Made by a program: the position numbers and the translations under genes
NCBI GenBank assembly: GCA_944389505.1
Contig: CALXMP010000001.1
Span: 62,001-126,000, forward strand
Direction: 5' to 3'
Length of the DNA: 64,000 bases
Origin: an uncultured Spirochaetaceae bacterium
Lineage (GTDB): Bacteria; Spirochaetota; Spirochaetia; Sphaerochaetales; Sphaerochaetaceae
The notes under the pieces: generated by a model
Told to the model about the DNA's origin: nothing
The model's input: the letters and a program-made list of their open reading frames with translations, nothing else
Database searches by the model: none
Part shown: positions 63,371 to 64,000 of the stretch, one piece after another
How positions within the stretch are numbered: position 1 is the stretch's first letter
How the letters are laid out: each line of letters begins with the position of its first letter

Positions 63371-64000
63371 TCACGTATTTTTCGCAGTAAGTTTCTCTTC
63401 ATTGAGATATGTATTCTCACCCCAATAAGAACGCTCTTTTATAGTTTTTGCATATGCAGAATCACAATCTGCATCAAAAGAGATTCTTGCCGAGTTGCTG
63501 CCGTTGCTGGATATATATACTGTACGTGCATTGGCCCCTGCCTTAACAGTCAGAACGGAGTTCTTAACTATGCAAGATGTATCATATGCATAAGAAGTTC
63601 CTCCCCTGTTTCCAGCAACAAGAGCTGCAAAAGGAACCTCATTCCCAGGCCCCCAATTATCATTAAAATAGTAATTGGATCCTGTATATTTTCCTGTTGT
63701 TGAAATAGTGCTGTTGATAATTTCAGCATTACCGCCTCTGACAACCAGTCCCTGCCGGTCACCCGTGATTTTTGAGTTTCTGATAGTAAGATTACCAGGT
63801 ACATTAATCAGTAATCCACAACTATCATTATCATCTTTTCCTGTTGCAATAAGCTCAGAATCAATAATTTCTATATTAATTGGGATAAATGCACCAGAAT
63901 CGTATTTATTAGCATTTGTTGCAATTGTGTATACGCCATTTGCCCTTATAGTTGAATTATTAATCTTTAATTTAACCCCTGATGGGGTCTCGTTCGTAGA
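63371..64000 (-). CDS. C-terminal part of a surface beta-helix repeat protein (5' end outside window)
   Basis: An open frame runs from the right edge to a TGA at 63371-63373 (209 residues readable). It repeats short strands with conserved Asn and Ser: VKLKINNSTIRANGVY, INIEIIDSELIATGK, LTIRNSKITGDRQGLVV and AEIINSTISTTG, the pattern of a right-handed parallel beta-helix, as in adhesins and polysaccharide lyases. The last part (SYWGENTYLNEEKL) leaves the repeat. The region is AT-rich compared with rny. Function cannot be told from this fragment. Confidence 0.75.
   Translation of the reverse strand, partial: STNETPSGVKLKINNSTIRANGVYTIATNANKYDSGAFIPINIEIIDSELIATGKDDNDSCGLLINVPGNLTIRNSKITGDRQGLVVRGGNAEIINSTISTTGKYTGSNYYFNDNWGPGNEVPFAALVAGNRGGTSYAYDTSCIVKNSVLTVKAGANARTVYISSNGSNSARISFDADCDSAYAKTIKERSYWGENTYLNEEKLTAKNT

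Noticed and set aside
1-64000. CRISPR array, tRNA, rRNA or insertion sequence
   Set aside because: No regularly spaced repeats, cloverleaf sequences, rRNA segments or transposase with terminal repeats were seen by eye; a computed scan was not possible.

Overview
The window looks like chromosomal DNA from an anaerobic, fermentative spirochaete, most likely near Sphaerochaeta/Treponema. The best lineage marker is a SpiroCoCo-type coiled-coil protein (54367-56259). It is supported by a five-gene [FeFe]-hydrogenase operon beside a divergent rex gene, a typical spirochaete set of core genes (der, ptsI, rny, clpP, rimO, psp1) and many exported proteins of unknown function. Base composition is mixed by eye: most of the window is moderately GC-rich, about 33.5-38.2 kb and the right edge are AT-rich, and one nuclease gene (24228-25079) is GC-rich. 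No tRNA, rRNA, CRISPR array or insertion sequence was seen. Layout: 0-5.2 kb holds the start of cdaA, glpK, a DUF1537 sugar-acid kinase, a GntR/FCD regulator and a divergent orphan TctC-type binding protein, with two matching GntR operators between the last two. 5.2-16.6 kb holds an M16C peptidase, nfo, pepT and a series of unassigned envelope proteins, one of which appears to start at CTG. 16.6-22.3 kb is the NAD-linked hydrogenase operon (nuoE-like, HATPase, a cysteine-free ferredoxin-like protein, hydB, hydA) with rex opposite. 22.3-33.5 kb holds repair and housekeeping genes (ogg, recX, pcrA/uvrD, rpsI-rplM, clpP, rimO), an Rpn-type nuclease and a SprT-DUF2786 fusion. 33.6-41.0 kb is a catabolic locus: a Gcl-like TPP enzyme, a CUT1 ABC importer without its ATPase, an FAD-dependent oxidoreductase and a divergent IclR regulator. 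Next come a GH120 beta-xylosidase, a tight aroA-threonine aldolase-EFR1 ferredoxin-MalY operon, addBA, and a long minus-strand housekeeping run from rny to psp1. The right edge is the 3' end of a surface beta-helix gene. The most striking pattern is in gene starts. Many first-of-transcript genes (glpK, nfo, pepT, recX, rimO, the SprT fusion, aroA, addB, ptsI, the GerMN gene, and nearly clpP and ogg) lack a well-placed Shine-Dalgarno sequence. Instead they carry a -10 hexamer ending exactly 6 nt before the start codon, so transcription should begin at the start codon. Most other genes have a clear GGAGG-type site. This suggests that leaderless and Shine-Dalgarno translation are both in wide use. 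All functional calls come from reading motifs and remembered family features; no database search was run.
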